Shown here piece after piece: positions 10,522-21,316 of a stretch of DNA of 64,000 nt. The notes beneath the pieces were generated by a model. It saw only the letters and a list, made by a program, of their open reading frames with translations, did no database searches and was not told where the DNA came from. Made by a program: the position numbers and the translations under genes. The stretch lies in assembly GCA_001599755.1 (NCBI GenBank), contig BCHX01000008.1:3224001-3288000 (forward strand), in the 5' to 3' direction. Each line of letters begins with the position of its first letter. Within the stretch, counting starts at the first letter, position 1. The stretch is from Gliomastix tumulicola (Eukaryota > Ascomycota > Sordariomycetes > Hypocreales > Bionectriaceae).

Positions 10522-13500
10522 ATGCCTCCTGCCAGAGGCCGGGCGGCCTGCAATGGCTGTCGGTCGCGAAAGCAAAAGGTCAGGCACTGCCTCGGCATTG
10601 ACGATGGATCCTCAGTACGACCATTACTGACACATTGACTGGCATCTTGGCATAGTGCGATGAGAAAAAGTACGCCCGGTGAAAGGTTTACCCCATTTCC
10701 ATGCCGATGTTGACCGGTGCACAAGACCCTCATGCTCCCGATGTCAGACATTGGGCTGCCAGTGCACTTGGCCCAGGCCACAGAAGAGGTAGGCCAGAAC
10801 ATCAAATGATGCTCATCACCCAATAATCACTGACTGACTTGATGCCAGAGGGCCAGCTAAGGGATACTTGGAAGCCCTGGAGCACAGGCTCGAGGCTACG
10901 GAGGCGGCTCTTCTGCGCCTTGTCGCTGCGACCGACGATGCGACCGTGCAGGCTGCCTTCCAGAGCGACATTCAACCCAATCGATCACTTCTCGACGAGG
11001 GCACGTTGAGATCAGAGGCCGAAGCCGAGACTGGCAAGGGAAGTGCTCTTCTTGGCTTCTGGGATCAGTATCCCATCGGCACGTCCGATGAGGTGTTGGA
11101 ATGGGCAAAGGCCAGCCTGCAGGGCGCGCAACGGACTGCACATGAGGGACAGGTGCCGTATGGAAGCTCACCAGGTGTATCGGGTGAGCATGATCAGAAT
11201 TGGATTGCCGAGGCGCCGGCCGGTAAGGAGATAGAGACAGAAATATTCGGGAGCGACGACGTGGAAGCGTCGAAGCAGCTACACATGGAGTCGACCTGGG
11301 GAGTCGAAGATTCCTCGGAACACGGACCTTCTAGCAGTGCGCCTTCAGAAGCAGTCGCATCGAGGCTAGGGGTGCCTCTCGAGTTTCAGCGAATGTATGT
11401 TTGGTGAGGTAGAATGAAACAAGTCAGCCATCGGACATCCTCGTATTCCCCTGCCATACTCCGTGCTCGGCCACCGTTATGCAAATGCGGCAAAAAGATC
11501 GACCGACGGCGCACCGGTTTTTTCACCACTGCCAACTCGCCGACGGCGTTTGAACAACTCCCCATCCTCACAGGACCAAGAACCACATTCATGCAAATGC
11601 ACGCCCGCACGCAACTCCAGCCCTCGTGCGTGTGCGGTCAAACCTGCTGCCGCGCATGAGATGAGAGATGACCTCTACCGGCGGCATGGCCTCGTCCTCA
11701 TCATTAGGCGGACCCGGCTCCGGCTCCGGGATCCCTCCGATTGAGATTGGGTCCTTCGTCGCCCCGCAGCCGGATAGGAGCGAGTTCATCGGGAGCGCGA
11801 GCGGCGTATTCTTTGTGCATACCGTCTTCCGTGCGTTTGCTGACGCTGCGGCGGACTCGGACTCTGTTGATATCCCTGCTGAGCCGTCCTTTGTCGCTGC
11901 GACTGGGCCAGCCTCGAATGGGGATGTGGCGGACCCGGATTCGGCGCACAACTTCCTCGTTGCATCTGAGAATACGCAGGATGCTCTTCCGGAGACTGAC
12001 CGACATGCTCCAGCGACGCCACCATCTGGACGGGACTATAGAGTCACGGTTCCGGGCATCGGACGAGCGCCAGATCTGCATGTCGCCAACCGACTCGTTA
12101 TGCTCTACTTTCGGAACTGGCATCCCATGTTTCCCTTTCTTCATGGACCGTCATTTTTTGGGCAGATTGCGAGATTTTACGATGAAACAGCGAGAGCAGA
12201 TGAGCCGGGCCCCGATCCGCATGGGGAGACGTGTCGTGCTGTTATATCACAATGCGTCTTCAACATCGCGGCCTCCACCTCCTCTTCCGACCTCCTGCCA
12301 CCCGAGTGCCGCATAGAATCAACACTCGCTCTCACTCAACTTCTGGGTACGGTCTCCAGCACCAATACGGCCCTCACCCTACAAGCTCTCCTTGCAATGG
12401 AGCTGTACCTCATTGTCCGCGCTAGTCTACGAGCCGCCTCCACGGTGCATGGCGCTCTGACACGGATGCTGTACCACTTGGGCTTACACCGTTGTCCATA
12501 TCGGTATGTTCAGCTCCCAAAGGATGTCTGCAACCTGCGGCAGCGGATATTCTGGTCGGCGTACGTCCTGGATCGGTATCTGAGCCAAGCACTGGGTCAT
12601 CCTACCTCCCTCAGTGACGAGGAAATCGACACATGCATCCCAGGCATGAAGGAGCTCCACCAACCTGTACGGCCGAGAGACTATTCACACATTGGGTCAG
12701 CCCCGTCTCAAGATGAGATCCAAGCCCATCTCCCAAAGACACCATCGACTGCAGGTCAGAGAGGTGGTGATCTGGGCACCGGCGGCATGCAAGACAGCGT
12801 CGACACGATGACGCCCGTGCGGGATCGCCACAACGTCCCGAGTCCTGCTCATCACCACCGGACTAAGCCCGATGAGGCCGGCGAATACGTCTTGGCGTAC
12901 CTAGCTACCTACTCAAGACTTTTAGGCAGGACCTTGAAGCTATTCCATGTTTCCATACACGCGAGAGATATCACCTGGGACAAGGTCCTCAATCTCACAT
13001 GTCAGATCCAAGCATGGTGGAACAGCCTCCCCTCCGCCCTGCAAGACGATCGCGAGAGGTCTTCACAGTACGCCGTGCTGTTCCTCGTACTGTATAACAG
13101 TCTCGTCCTCTTTGTCAACCGCCCATTCCTGTCCCTCCCCACGCACCGGACGGATTTCCTCTCGAGTCTGCAGGCAGCCTTGACAGCGAGTCGGACTATA
13201 GTCAGTAGGCTTCGGTCGATCAAGGAGAGTGCTGCCCTGGTGTGGCTTGGGACCCTCTCTACGCTTTGGATGTCGGGTCTCGTGATTGCGTTTGCTAGTC
13301 TTTTGGGGCATTATCCTTTTGAAAAGGCCGAGGTGTAAGTGCCCGCTTCTGATACCCAGCAGATTCTCGAGTGCTCACACATCACAGGGATCTTCAAGAC
13401 TGTCTCCGTCTATTCAACGTGCTCGGAAAGGGCGACCCAAGCGCGAAGCGTTGCCGAACGGCACTCAACACCCTTCTCACCAAACTCAAGAGGCACCAGG

Positions 13501-13901
13501 AGAACCCTTTATCCCAGCGCGCCTCAGACGCGACAGCAATCCACGAACGAAACTCAGAAGAAGAAAGATCCTCAAAGACGCCTGCTACGGGCCAAAGACA
13601 CAGCAAACGCAGAAGACTCGACGGCGGGGGTATCGCTCTGGATACAGCGCCATCGCAGCCACTGCCAGCCTATGACCCATTCCCAAGCTCAGCCGTGGTG
13701 CCCGGGCCAAACTTCTGGCAGCCGGTGCTCGAGTACACGGGCCCGGACTTTGGGTTTGATTCTAGCGTGATGGATGGCTACGGGATGGACCAGCAGGGCG
13801 CGACGATTCTGCAGACGTTGGATCTTGGCGCCGGGGGTTTGTATAGTAACGAGATGTGGGAGGCGTATCTGCAGGGCGCTGGGGATAACCTCAACTTTTA
13901 G
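10522..13901 (+). CDS. Zn2Cys6 transcription factor with Fungal_trans middle region
   Basis: Nuclear DNA-binding regulator, about 916 aa in my model: exons 10522-10578, 10656-10669, 10726-10788, 10849-11394, 11778-13334, 13388-13901. The total is divisible by three and joins Cys10-x2-Cys13-x6-Cys20-x6-Cys27-x2-Cys30-x6-Cys37, then KRGPAKGYLEALEHRLEA, a linker and dimerisation helix usual for xylanase-regulator-like factors. Exon 2 is only 14 nt. The middle contains SGVFFVHTVF, NRLVMLYFRNWHPMFPFLH and QRIFWSAYVLDRYLSQALG, typical of the fungal-specific domain. The C-terminus is disordered, with a basic stretch KRRRL. Intron 4 (11395-11777, 383 nt) is long and its acceptor is the least certain; another exon could be hidden there. 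The target is unknown; the nearest divergent gene is the dehalogenase-like hydrolase. Confidence 0.85.
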
Positions 13902-14349
13902 CGGATGATTGGGCTTGTTTGAAGATGACAGCAACGATTCGTGTCTCGTCGATATCTGGGCTCAGTATGCTCATTGACAAAAGGCGCTTCTAAGCAAGGT
14001 GTTTCGTCCATAGCTGGCGAGCGACCTATTCATCTAGGTAACAACTGTACTATATATGTGGAGTGAAGGTTTACGATGTTCATATGGCTCGCCACTTTTA
14101 GTGGTGTTTGAGTGAAAATTGTGACCCGAGTAAACCAGAGTACAGGGGAAGCGGCTCGCAGACCGGACTGGAAGTCCCAGGCCGCCTTGCCCTATGGGGC
14201 CTGCGATCCTGCGACCATAGTATCAGTTCGTAACAACGGTTCTATCGTATTACATGGGGACTAGCAGTTCAAAGGGATACGTATACACGCTAGAAGAAAC
14301 CCCAAAAGTAGGCCTCAAGATGAACAGTAGATACATGTTTGTAGAGAGT
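13902..14349. other. Intergenic between convergent genes, nothing recognised
   Basis: 3' flanks of the Zn2Cys6 regulator and the CHAT gene. No coding or RNA signal seen. Confidence 0.5.
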
Positions 14350-17300
14350 CTAGGCGCCGAAATGGACATAGGGGGCCCAGTGGGCCGGAAGAGCATCCTT
14401 GTCGCTGTCGCAAGACACAACCTTTCTGGGGTCTCTCGTAGTAGCCTCGCCAGGTGAGCCGTGGAAACTCCCTAGCCCAAGACCTCTCACAGACTCGAGC
14501 TCGATGCCCGTCCCTTCTCGCTTCGCACTCCTAGCTGCACTATTAGCGGCCACCCAATTATCCCGGAGCTGTCTCGTCGCGTGGTGAAGCCCTTCGCTAA
14601 CAGATCTATCGCTGAGCCCGTGTGTCTTGGTCCATTGATAAGTTTCTTCAGCGAATGCCTTACATAGCCTGTCCTCGACCTCACATAGGCTGCCTACAAC
14701 GTGCCGAAATCCAGCCACCTGATAAGCGCTGATGAGATGCAGTCCCTCGTCTAGGATCGTTCGGTGTCGTATTTGACCTGTTCCACAGGCTGAAAGATAA
14801 GCCAAGAAAGGTTTCCGAGCATGCAGTTTTGAATCCATTAGATTCTCTACTGTCAAAGGGCCGTCGCTTAAAAGTAGGGCACTTTGTAGAGGATCGAAAG
14901 CATCATTACGACCATGACCGGCAAAGTGAAAGATGGTGCAGTCCTTCAATGCTTCGAGCACTTCTCCTTGGCGACTTAGAGAGATAACAGTTGACAGGTG
15001 CATCTCTTGACAGAGTGAGGCGACTTTATTGATCTCCCGAGAGACTGACTGAAGGCTAGGGTGGCCCGGCGTTTTGCCCATTCCAATGAGAATAGCTTTC
15101 TTTGAATCTCTCTGTGGTCTTGCTTCGGAACTGGCTTGACGGCTTTGAATCAGAGTTTTCACAGAAGAGCTGTATGATGAAATGACGCGGTCTAGTACCG
15201 TTTTCCCAGACCCTTCAGAGTGACGGCCGGCTGCATGAAGAGGCAGTCTGGAAAGAGGTCCCACAGGAATCCACCATATACGAGGCCAATTCTCTTTAGG
15301 TGTCTCAGTGAATTTGAGATGCTCAAGAATTGGTTCAGCAGTAGTGTCCCACAGCCACTCCAATAGTCCTGCGTCTTGTAAGGTCGAAGCGGATAAATTG
15401 TCTGTCCGAGCATGCAAGTCATGGGACCGAAGACGAGGTAGATGGAGACTCCGCATTCCGTCCTTCTCGATGATGAAAGCATCGCAGCTGTGAACACTAG
15501 TGTTTATTATCACAACTGGACCGAAGGCCGCGGCTAGTCGTATTTGCTTCTCGTTGGGTGGTAGAAGGAAGCGCTCTAGACCTGATTCTTTTCGGATCTC
15601 TTCAAGCAATTGTTCGAACTCCTTGGCCAGACTTTGCTTATCAATCGAGATATCCGGTAGCATTGGAGTGGCAAGCTGCTCACTCAATTGAAGGTATTGG
15701 TTTGCCAGCATAGGATGTTGTGTTTGAAGCTCTGATATGTCTGCTCGGAGCTTGCCCAATGAGCTGATAATAATACCTCGGCCAAGCTCAAGAAGCTCGA
15801 CAGCTTTGTGTACTGGCTCTTGTGCGAGTAAACAGACTGCTGCTGCTCTGGAATTGAAATCGCCATGAAACCAGCTTTCAAGTTGAAACTGCTTATCTGA
15901 GTTCCCCAATGAACAAGGAGCAAGTTCAGGGATTAGATCCATAACCGTTGTTGCATTTTGATATGCCGCAGCCCAGTCGTGCTTAAGGGCCAAAGCTCTG
16001 AATAGCATCTCGGCACTGATTAGGCGATGAAGAGAGGGGTATCGCGTGTCGTCGTCAAGGACTCTGTGCAGGCTTGGAATCGAGCGTTCGATGTGTTCCA
16101 CTTGGTCTGTCGTGACCCATGTTTTCATGTGTACGAGATAAACACCAATGCAGTAATGGCCGCGGTCAGGATGGTCATCCGGAGCCATTTCAAATGCTTC
16201 GTTGTAGCGCTGTATCGCTGCATCGGCGTCTACAGCTGCTGCCGTGATCTTGTACCTGCGGTGATGTATGGCGGCTAGGAAATGAAGGTATCTTATGCGA
16301 CGACTATCGGTGTCAGGAGTGAGATCGAGAGCTTTCTGGCCCAGACTGAGAGATTTATCGGCATCCGAGACCAACGCAGTCCGGAGAAATCTCGTCTGGT
16401 GGATCTGACTGATGGCGCTGAAAATCTCTGCATGGTCATGAGGATTTTCAGGCAGAGCGTCAATAGCTTTCTGGGACCACTGAAGAGCGGCATCGAAATC
16501 CGACTCCCAGTCCGTCAGCTCATATCTCTCCTTATAACAAGTGGCGAGAGACGCGAAACAATCCGCACGTCTCCTGTGTCCACTGGGCAATGTTGCAAGC
16601 GCCTTTGAGCACCACTCGATGGCGAGCTGGTTATCTGAAAGGGCTTTCGTCCGCCGGTATCGCGACATATAAGCGTCGTGGAGGAGTGAGAAAGTGTGGA
16701 AGCGTAAAATAACGCTTTCGATATGTGAACTAGAGAGCTCAGTGAGCCGTTGGATGGATCCTTCCAGGTCTGCTCGTGCTTTTGTGCCTTCGTACCTGAG
16801 CCACAGACCCCTTGCGGTCTGGTACAAGTACTCATCATGGTTTTGGTGTCCGGGTGGTCCTGCGTCAATGGTTTTGAGAAGGCACTGAATGGTCGATTTC
16901 ATATGCTCCGAGGTGACTGGAGGGTATGACCACTCCGACTCGGGTAGCGAGGTATGTCGCGTTTCCAACACCAGAGGGTCATTTGAGGCCAATTCAAGAG
17001 CTTCTCTCTTGTATTTGGCTGTCAGTTCGGAGTCAGCAATGGCCCCTGTACTGTCATGTCGTACTTCGTAAGCCCATTCAAGCTTATGCAGCAGTTTCGA
17101 GTGTTCTAGGCGGTTGTCGGCCAGGAGGAGAGCCTCTTTGCACAGCTCAATGATATTATCGATGTCTGAAAGAGCCCCCGTTTGCGCTAGGAACCGGATC
17201 CGATAGAGTCCTGCGAGTGTAGCGAGCCCTCGCGCGTACAGCGAGGTATCTTCTGGTAGTTCTTTATAGATTTCGACAGCTTTTTCCCTCCAAATGATTC

Positions 17301-18033
17301 CTTCATTGAGGTCACTCAACTCTAGTGTAATGTTACACTTGAGCCAATAGGCATCAGCAAGCCATGAAAATCGGTTTGCCCGAGACTGGTTGTCGTCCGC
17401 TGCTTCCGGTATCATCTCGAGGGCTCTTTGGTATAGAATAATAGCGTTCTCGAGAGCATCAGGTTGCTTTGTGATGTTGCGCGTCTTATGGTAAGCCTCT
17501 CCTAACTCCCATACGCAATACGGATGATCAGGATCCTCCTGTGGCGTAAGGTCAAGGACCTTCTTCCTCAATCGCAGGTATTCCTCGCCATCTTCTGGCC
17601 TTGCCACCTTCAAAAACTTCTCTTCGTAGACGGATGCAGCGAAAGAGAAGCGAATCTGCAAGTGAGGGTGGCCATCTGGGGTTCTTCGTAGGCACTCTTG
17701 GAGATGTTGAGAAGCCCAGTCCAACTGAGTTGCCGTCCCCGTCTCATCATATAGCCTATTGTAGAGCCCCCCCAGGGTATAATGCCAGTCAGGATATCTG
17801 AGATCGCTGTCTCGGGCGTTTTCGAGAACCTTGTGGTACTGACTGATGGCAGCATTCAAATGGGATACAGCACCCGTTTCTTCGAAGAGTGCTACGTATC
17901 GGTCTGCGACCAACAAGTTCCAACCGAGCCACTTGGGGTCATCCAGCGATATTGCCTCTAGGAGGGTTTGGAGTATCGATGTATCTTGATCCAAAGTTCC
18001 TAAGGCATCGAAAATTGGAGAATCCATCTTCAA
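14350..18033 (-). CDS. TPR-repeat CHAT-domain protein
   Basis: Uninterrupted 1227-aa frame. Residues ~1-800 are a helical TPR-like array with repeated LAxxYxxRxxxTG patterns, such as LGGLYNRLYDETG and LATCYKERYELTDW. The C-terminal ~300 residues form a CHAT domain, the caspase-like (clan CD) fold. It has FHFAGHGRND with the candidate catalytic His (~1040) and YLSACGTGQ with the candidate Cys (~1083), followed by AYQVAGFRHVVGSL and the closing HWAPYVHFG, so the dyad looks intact. CHAT proteins with TPR arrays are known as protease partners in bacterial (gasdermin and TPR-CHAT/CRISPR) defence and are abundant in fungi, where their role is largely open. A second Met two codons after the first is an equally possible start. 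No membrane segment. The upstream region carries the element shared with the ankyrin gene (18541-18600). Confidence 0.88.
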   Translation of the reverse strand: MKMDSPIFDALGTLDQDTSILQTLLEAISLDDPKWLGWNLLVADRYVALFEETGAVSHLNAAISQYHKVLENARDSDLRYPDWHYTLGGLYNRLYDETGTATQLDWASQHLQECLRRTPDGHPHLQIRFSFAASVYEEKFLKVARPEDGEEYLRLRKKVLDLTPQEDPDHPYCVWELGEAYHKTRNITKQPDALENAIILYQRALEMIPEAADDNQSRANRFSWLADAYWLKCNITLELSDLNEGIIWREKAVEIYKELPEDTSLYARGLATLAGLYRIRFLAQTGALSDIDNIIELCKEALLLADNRLEHSKLLHKLEWAYEVRHDSTGAIADSELTAKYKREALELASNDPLVLETRHTSLPESEWSYPPVTSEHMKSTIQCLLKTIDAGPPGHQNHDEYLYQTARGLWLRYEGTKARADLEGSIQRLTELSSSHIESVILRFHTFSLLHDAYMSRYRRTKALSDNQLAIEWCSKALATLPSGHRRRADCFASLATCYKERYELTDWESDFDAALQWSQKAIDALPENPHDHAEIFSAISQIHQTRFLRTALVSDADKSLSLGQKALDLTPDTDSRRIRYLHFLAAIHHRRYKITAAAVDADAAIQRYNEAFEMAPDDHPDRGHYCIGVYLVHMKTWVTTDQVEHIERSIPSLHRVLDDDTRYPSLHRLISAEMLFRALALKHDWAAAYQNATTVMDLIPELAPCSLGNSDKQFQLESWFHGDFNSRAAAVCLLAQEPVHKAVELLELGRGIIISSLGKLRADISELQTQHPMLANQYLQLSEQLATPMLPDISIDKQSLAKEFEQLLEEIRKESGLERFLLPPNEKQIRLAAAFGPVVIINTSVHSCDAFIIEKDGMRSLHLPRLRSHDLHARTDNLSASTLQDAGLLEWLWDTTAEPILEHLKFTETPKENWPRIWWIPVGPLSRLPLHAAGRHSEGSGKTVLDRVISSYSSSVKTLIQSRQASSEARPQRDSKKAILIGMGKTPGHPSLQSVSREINKVASLCQEMHLSTVISLSRQGEVLEALKDCTIFHFAGHGRNDAFDPLQSALLLSDGPLTVENLMDSKLHARKPFLAYLSACGTGQIRHRTILDEGLHLISAYQVAGFRHVVGSLCEVEDRLCKAFAEETYQWTKTHGLSDRSVSEGLHHATRQLRDNWVAANSAARSAKREGTGIELESVRGLGLGSFHGSPGEATTRDPRKVVSCDSDKDALPAHWAPYVHFGA

Positions 18034-18283
18034 AAATGGTTGTCAAGGAGCCAACGGCTTGTGAGAGCCGGGTAACCGATTTGTGCTAGTCTTGGATGAT
18101 ATGCTCCGAAGTGTCGGGTGACAAACCGCTATGAGTAAGTATGAGTATAATGAGTTAAAAAAAAAAAAAAGAAATCAACTACTGCCTAGAAATGGCTTTA
18201 TGTTCCCTTTAAAATGAGCAAGGGATCTGGAAAATTCTCAGCAGGAGGCAATCTGCAAGGCGACGGAAATGGTAGGACGGCAT

Positions 18284-18343
18284 CTGCTGCAGGGCGTCTA
18301 TATTTAGGTACGGTATGACCTAAATATAGACACCCTGCAGCAG
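18284..18343. repeat. Inverted repeat, 26-bp arms with 8-nt spacer
   Basis: Left arm 18284-18309 and right arm 18318-18343 are reverse complements at 25 of 26 positions (one C/T difference, compatible with a G-U pair in RNA). The spacer is ACGGTATG. It could be a small MITE-like remnant, a cruciform, or an RNA hairpin. Confidence 0.85.
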
Positions 18344-18540
18344 GTTATCATGACTCCGCACAAGACACGCAGAGGCTTCAGAATACAGTTGGACTTACAG
18401 CATTCCAGGAGGCCCACTGCGCATCATCACCTGCTGTTACGACCCATCTTCCTGTTCGACCATTTGCTGACAGAAGGTCGGTCCGCTGCAACGTCACAGC
18501 GGCTGTTGCCTGACAGCCAATGATGTTGAGTCATTCCCGG

Positions 18541-18600
18541 CCAAGAGGACCTTGCATTGCCGAGCGGTGCACCGCACCTCGGAAGCCCGTGGTAGCCGCC
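18541..18600. repeat. Element shared with 29820-29880 (copy 1)
   Basis: Roughly 60 bp aligns almost without gaps to 29820-29880, ending in the identical GTGGTAGCCGCC. Both copies lie upstream of leftward genes: the CHAT gene here, the ankyrin gene there. Identity by eye is about 70%. Confidence 0.55.
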
Positions 18601-19437
18601 TGTGGTATTCATCGGTGGCTTCCCATCTGCTATAGCTATTGGTTGCAAATGATAGCGATGGGTTATGTCTCGTCATTAAGCATGTATTTACTGCCTAGTT
18701 TTGAATGAGGAAGGGTGGAAATGGCAGATTGGGGGAATGTTCATGAGGGGTACAGGCTTTATGCACCATTCGTTTTCCTTTACAGCTTACGCGGCCAGCA
18801 GACTCGAGGAGATTCTTATTATAGATACGAAAGCATGCGCGCATGATCATTATTCGGTAACAAATTTATAGTTCTCATTAGTAGATGAGCAGAAATGTCT
18901 GACCAAGAACTCTTGGCCTGCAGGTGAGACCGCAGCTATTGAGGGCCTAGCTTCATTTTTCTGGGACGTCTATTGGTCACTCGGCTCCTGAAATGCATCT
19001 TTCGGCCTCAAAACCCATGAGAAGTGCACTTTGGGCACTCAGCGCCGCCAATGTGCAAAAGAGCGGCCAATAGCTCCAATGATTCCAACCCCCCCTTAGA
19101 CATTTGCTCAAATTTGCCTCAAGATCAAGCCGACACAGACACGTAGCCGATGCTATTGCTTCTGGCGTGGGAGATCGGCTCGAGGTCTCGCCATCTAGAT
19201 GGGCGCACTGCACTTAACGGCGGATCAGTGTAGCTGAGAAGCCTGAGACTGACTATATGGTGATTTCTTCACGTTCAAGAAGCTCCTTGATAATTTGCTT
19301 CTTTTGTTTTCAGATGATTGAGACCTTGAGTGTGGTGGTAGAAATCAAATTGACTGTTCTGTGACCTTGCCCTAGGGCGCCTGATCTTGCACAATTCGCA
19401 GTGGAGAAATATGTGCAGGTAGCATAGCGTGGCCCTC

Positions 19438-19551
19438 CACCAGCCTTCGCTGCTGCGGCTCTGTCGGGAGTGGTTTACGTTGTTTTGCATTTATTTTTCA
19501 AGGGCTAAGATGTGCTTCTTCACCTAGTCCTTCCGCCTTGCCGACGATCAC
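19438..19551. repeat. Direct repeat flanking the dehydrogenase gene (copy A)
   Basis: About 115 bp beginning ACCAGCCTTC and ending CCTTCCGCCTTGCCGACGATCAC, diverged but clearly related to 21200-21316 in the same orientation. Confidence 0.75.
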
Positions 19552-19867
19552 CTAGGTGCATGCGTCTGGACACCGGGGCGTCTATTTGTCTATTTGTCCG
19601 CCGCTGTTAACGTTATAGAATTAATCAGCAAGCACAGAAGCACTCCACCACCGCCAGTGCTGATAAATCCGTTATTTCCACTGTAATTACTATCGTTTCC
19701 CTCCACGCCCGGATCCAGACAGACATATAAACAAACCCACAGGACTTCTTCTACGATTCATTGTGCGGCGTGATAGGTGCTATAGCGATTCTGATTCTTT
19801 CCATTTTGGTCAGTTTACTCTTGCAAACGTCATAATTCGCGATCCTCCGGGAACCCAATCCACGACC

Positions 19868-21113
19868 ATGAAGCAATGGACGACATTGATGGACGGAGTC
19901 GGCAATTTCAAGTTGGAGACGGTCCCGAACCCCACCAACCTCAAGGAGGACGAAGTGCTTGTGAGGATAAGCCGAGTCTCCCTGAACAATCGTGATATCA
20001 AGTGTATGATAATCCCCTTCGAGTCCCCTCGTCCATACTCATGCCCCCAAACTGCCGCGTCTGTTGAGGGGAATGTTCATGCTTTGCTAATAAACCGGAT
20101 ACCAACCCGGTCAGCAGTAATCAACGGCGACTTCAAAAATAGGTACCAAGTACCGGAGAGCCCGATAGTCCCCTGCTCCGATGCAAGCGGCATAGTCGTC
20201 AAGGTTGGTGGACTATCAGCAGCGTCCCAATGGCAAGAAGGCGACCGAGTCCTCACCCTGTTGCGGCCAAACCACCTGACCGGGCCGTACCGCCCCGAGC
20301 ACAACAGCACCGCCATCGGAATACCTCATCCCGGCGTCCTGGCCGAGTATCGAGTCTTCCCCGCATCCGGCCTCGTCCGCGTCCCGGCGTATATGACCCT
20401 CGAGGAGGCCAGCACGCTCACCATCGCCGCCACCACGGCGTGGATGGCGCTGAACTGGGATCGGCCCATCGGGCGGCCGCACAGGGGGAAAGACGTTGTT
20501 GTTTTGCTGCAGGGTACCGGGGGAGTCTCCATCTGCGGCCTGCAACAAGCGAAGGCGCTTGGGTTGACAAGTAAGCACAAAGGACAAACAAACACCGAAC
20601 CGAAATTCATCGACCGATACTTACAGTTTTACCGCAAAAGCTATCATCACCTCCTCGTCGGATACGAAATTGCAGCAAGCAAGAGAATTAGGCGCCGATC
20701 ACACCATCAACTACATGGAAACCCCCGAGTGGGACGCGGAGGTCTTGCGCTTGACAGACGGCAGAGGAGCCGATATCGTCATCGAGACAGGCGGGCCGGG
20801 GACAATGGACCGCAGCCTGAATTGCGTGGCGCACGGTGGAACTGTCAGTGCCGTGGGCATCCTGACAGGGTCGGTTGAGGAGGGGAAGTCGCAGCAGCTG
20901 GCCATCGGGATGAGGCTCATCGCGCGCAACGCGACATTGAAGGGCATCAACGTGGGGCCGAGGGACCGTATCGAGGACATGATGGCGCTCTATGAGAGCG
21001 AGCGAGTGCACCCGGTTATTGACCGTGTCTTTGCCTTTTCGGACGCACAGGAGGCGTTGGAGTACGTCCAGGGAGGATCTCATGTCGGAAAGGTTGTTAT
21101 CAAGGTGGACTAG
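19868..21113 (+). CDS. Medium-chain alcohol dehydrogenase/quinone reductase-like oxidoreductase
   Basis: NAD(P)-dependent oxidoreductase of the MDR superfamily, 353 aa from exons 19868-20003, 20118-20570 and 20641-21113 (introns 114 and 70 nt; all frames close). The N-terminal GroES-like domain starts MKQWTTLMDGVGNFKLE and includes VSLNNRDIK and IVPCSDASGIVVKVG. The nucleotide-binding domain has the glycine motif LLQGTGGVSICGLQQAKALG, followed by ARELGADHTINY and GRGADIVIETGGPGTM. The cysteine pattern of the structural-zinc lobe is absent and the protein resembles zinc-independent fungal members, so the substrate is unknown. The chosen ATG has context CACGACCATG; an upstream in-frame extension lacks conservation features. 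Diverged direct repeats flank the gene on both sides, hinting at a past duplication or insertion. Confidence 0.87.
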
Positions 21114-21199
21114 GAGCCTTTCCATAGCCTGTGCTACAGTCTCGGTCTATGTATTGTACCAGCAGACTGGCATCCCTCAGGTGCGTTAAATGGCTTCTC

Positions 21200-21316
21200 A
21201 CCAGCCTTCACTGCTAAAGCTCTATCGGCAGTGGTTTAATTGGTTTGCATTCCATCTTTCAAGGGCCAACCAACATGTGCCTCCTTATTCAATCCTTCCG
21301 CCTTGCCGACGATCAC
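21200..21316. repeat. Direct repeat flanking the dehydrogenase gene (copy B)
   Basis: Same-orientation partner of 19438-19551. The best preserved part is the last ~25 bp (CCTTCCGCCTTGCCGACGAT), with a second good block around CTTTCAAGGGC. Beyond the ends the flanks differ. The rest of 21114-21701 holds nothing else recognised. Confidence 0.75.

Larger units (their letters stand above)
18034..19867. other. Intergenic region rich in small repeats
   Basis: No gene recognised over ~1.8 kb between the divergent CHAT and dehydrogenase genes. It contains a poly-A run near 18158, a 26-bp inverted repeat (18284-18343), an element shared with 29.8 kb (18541-18600) and one copy of a direct repeat (19438-19551). 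A TATA-like ATATAAAC near 19725 precedes the dehydrogenase. Confidence 0.5.
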
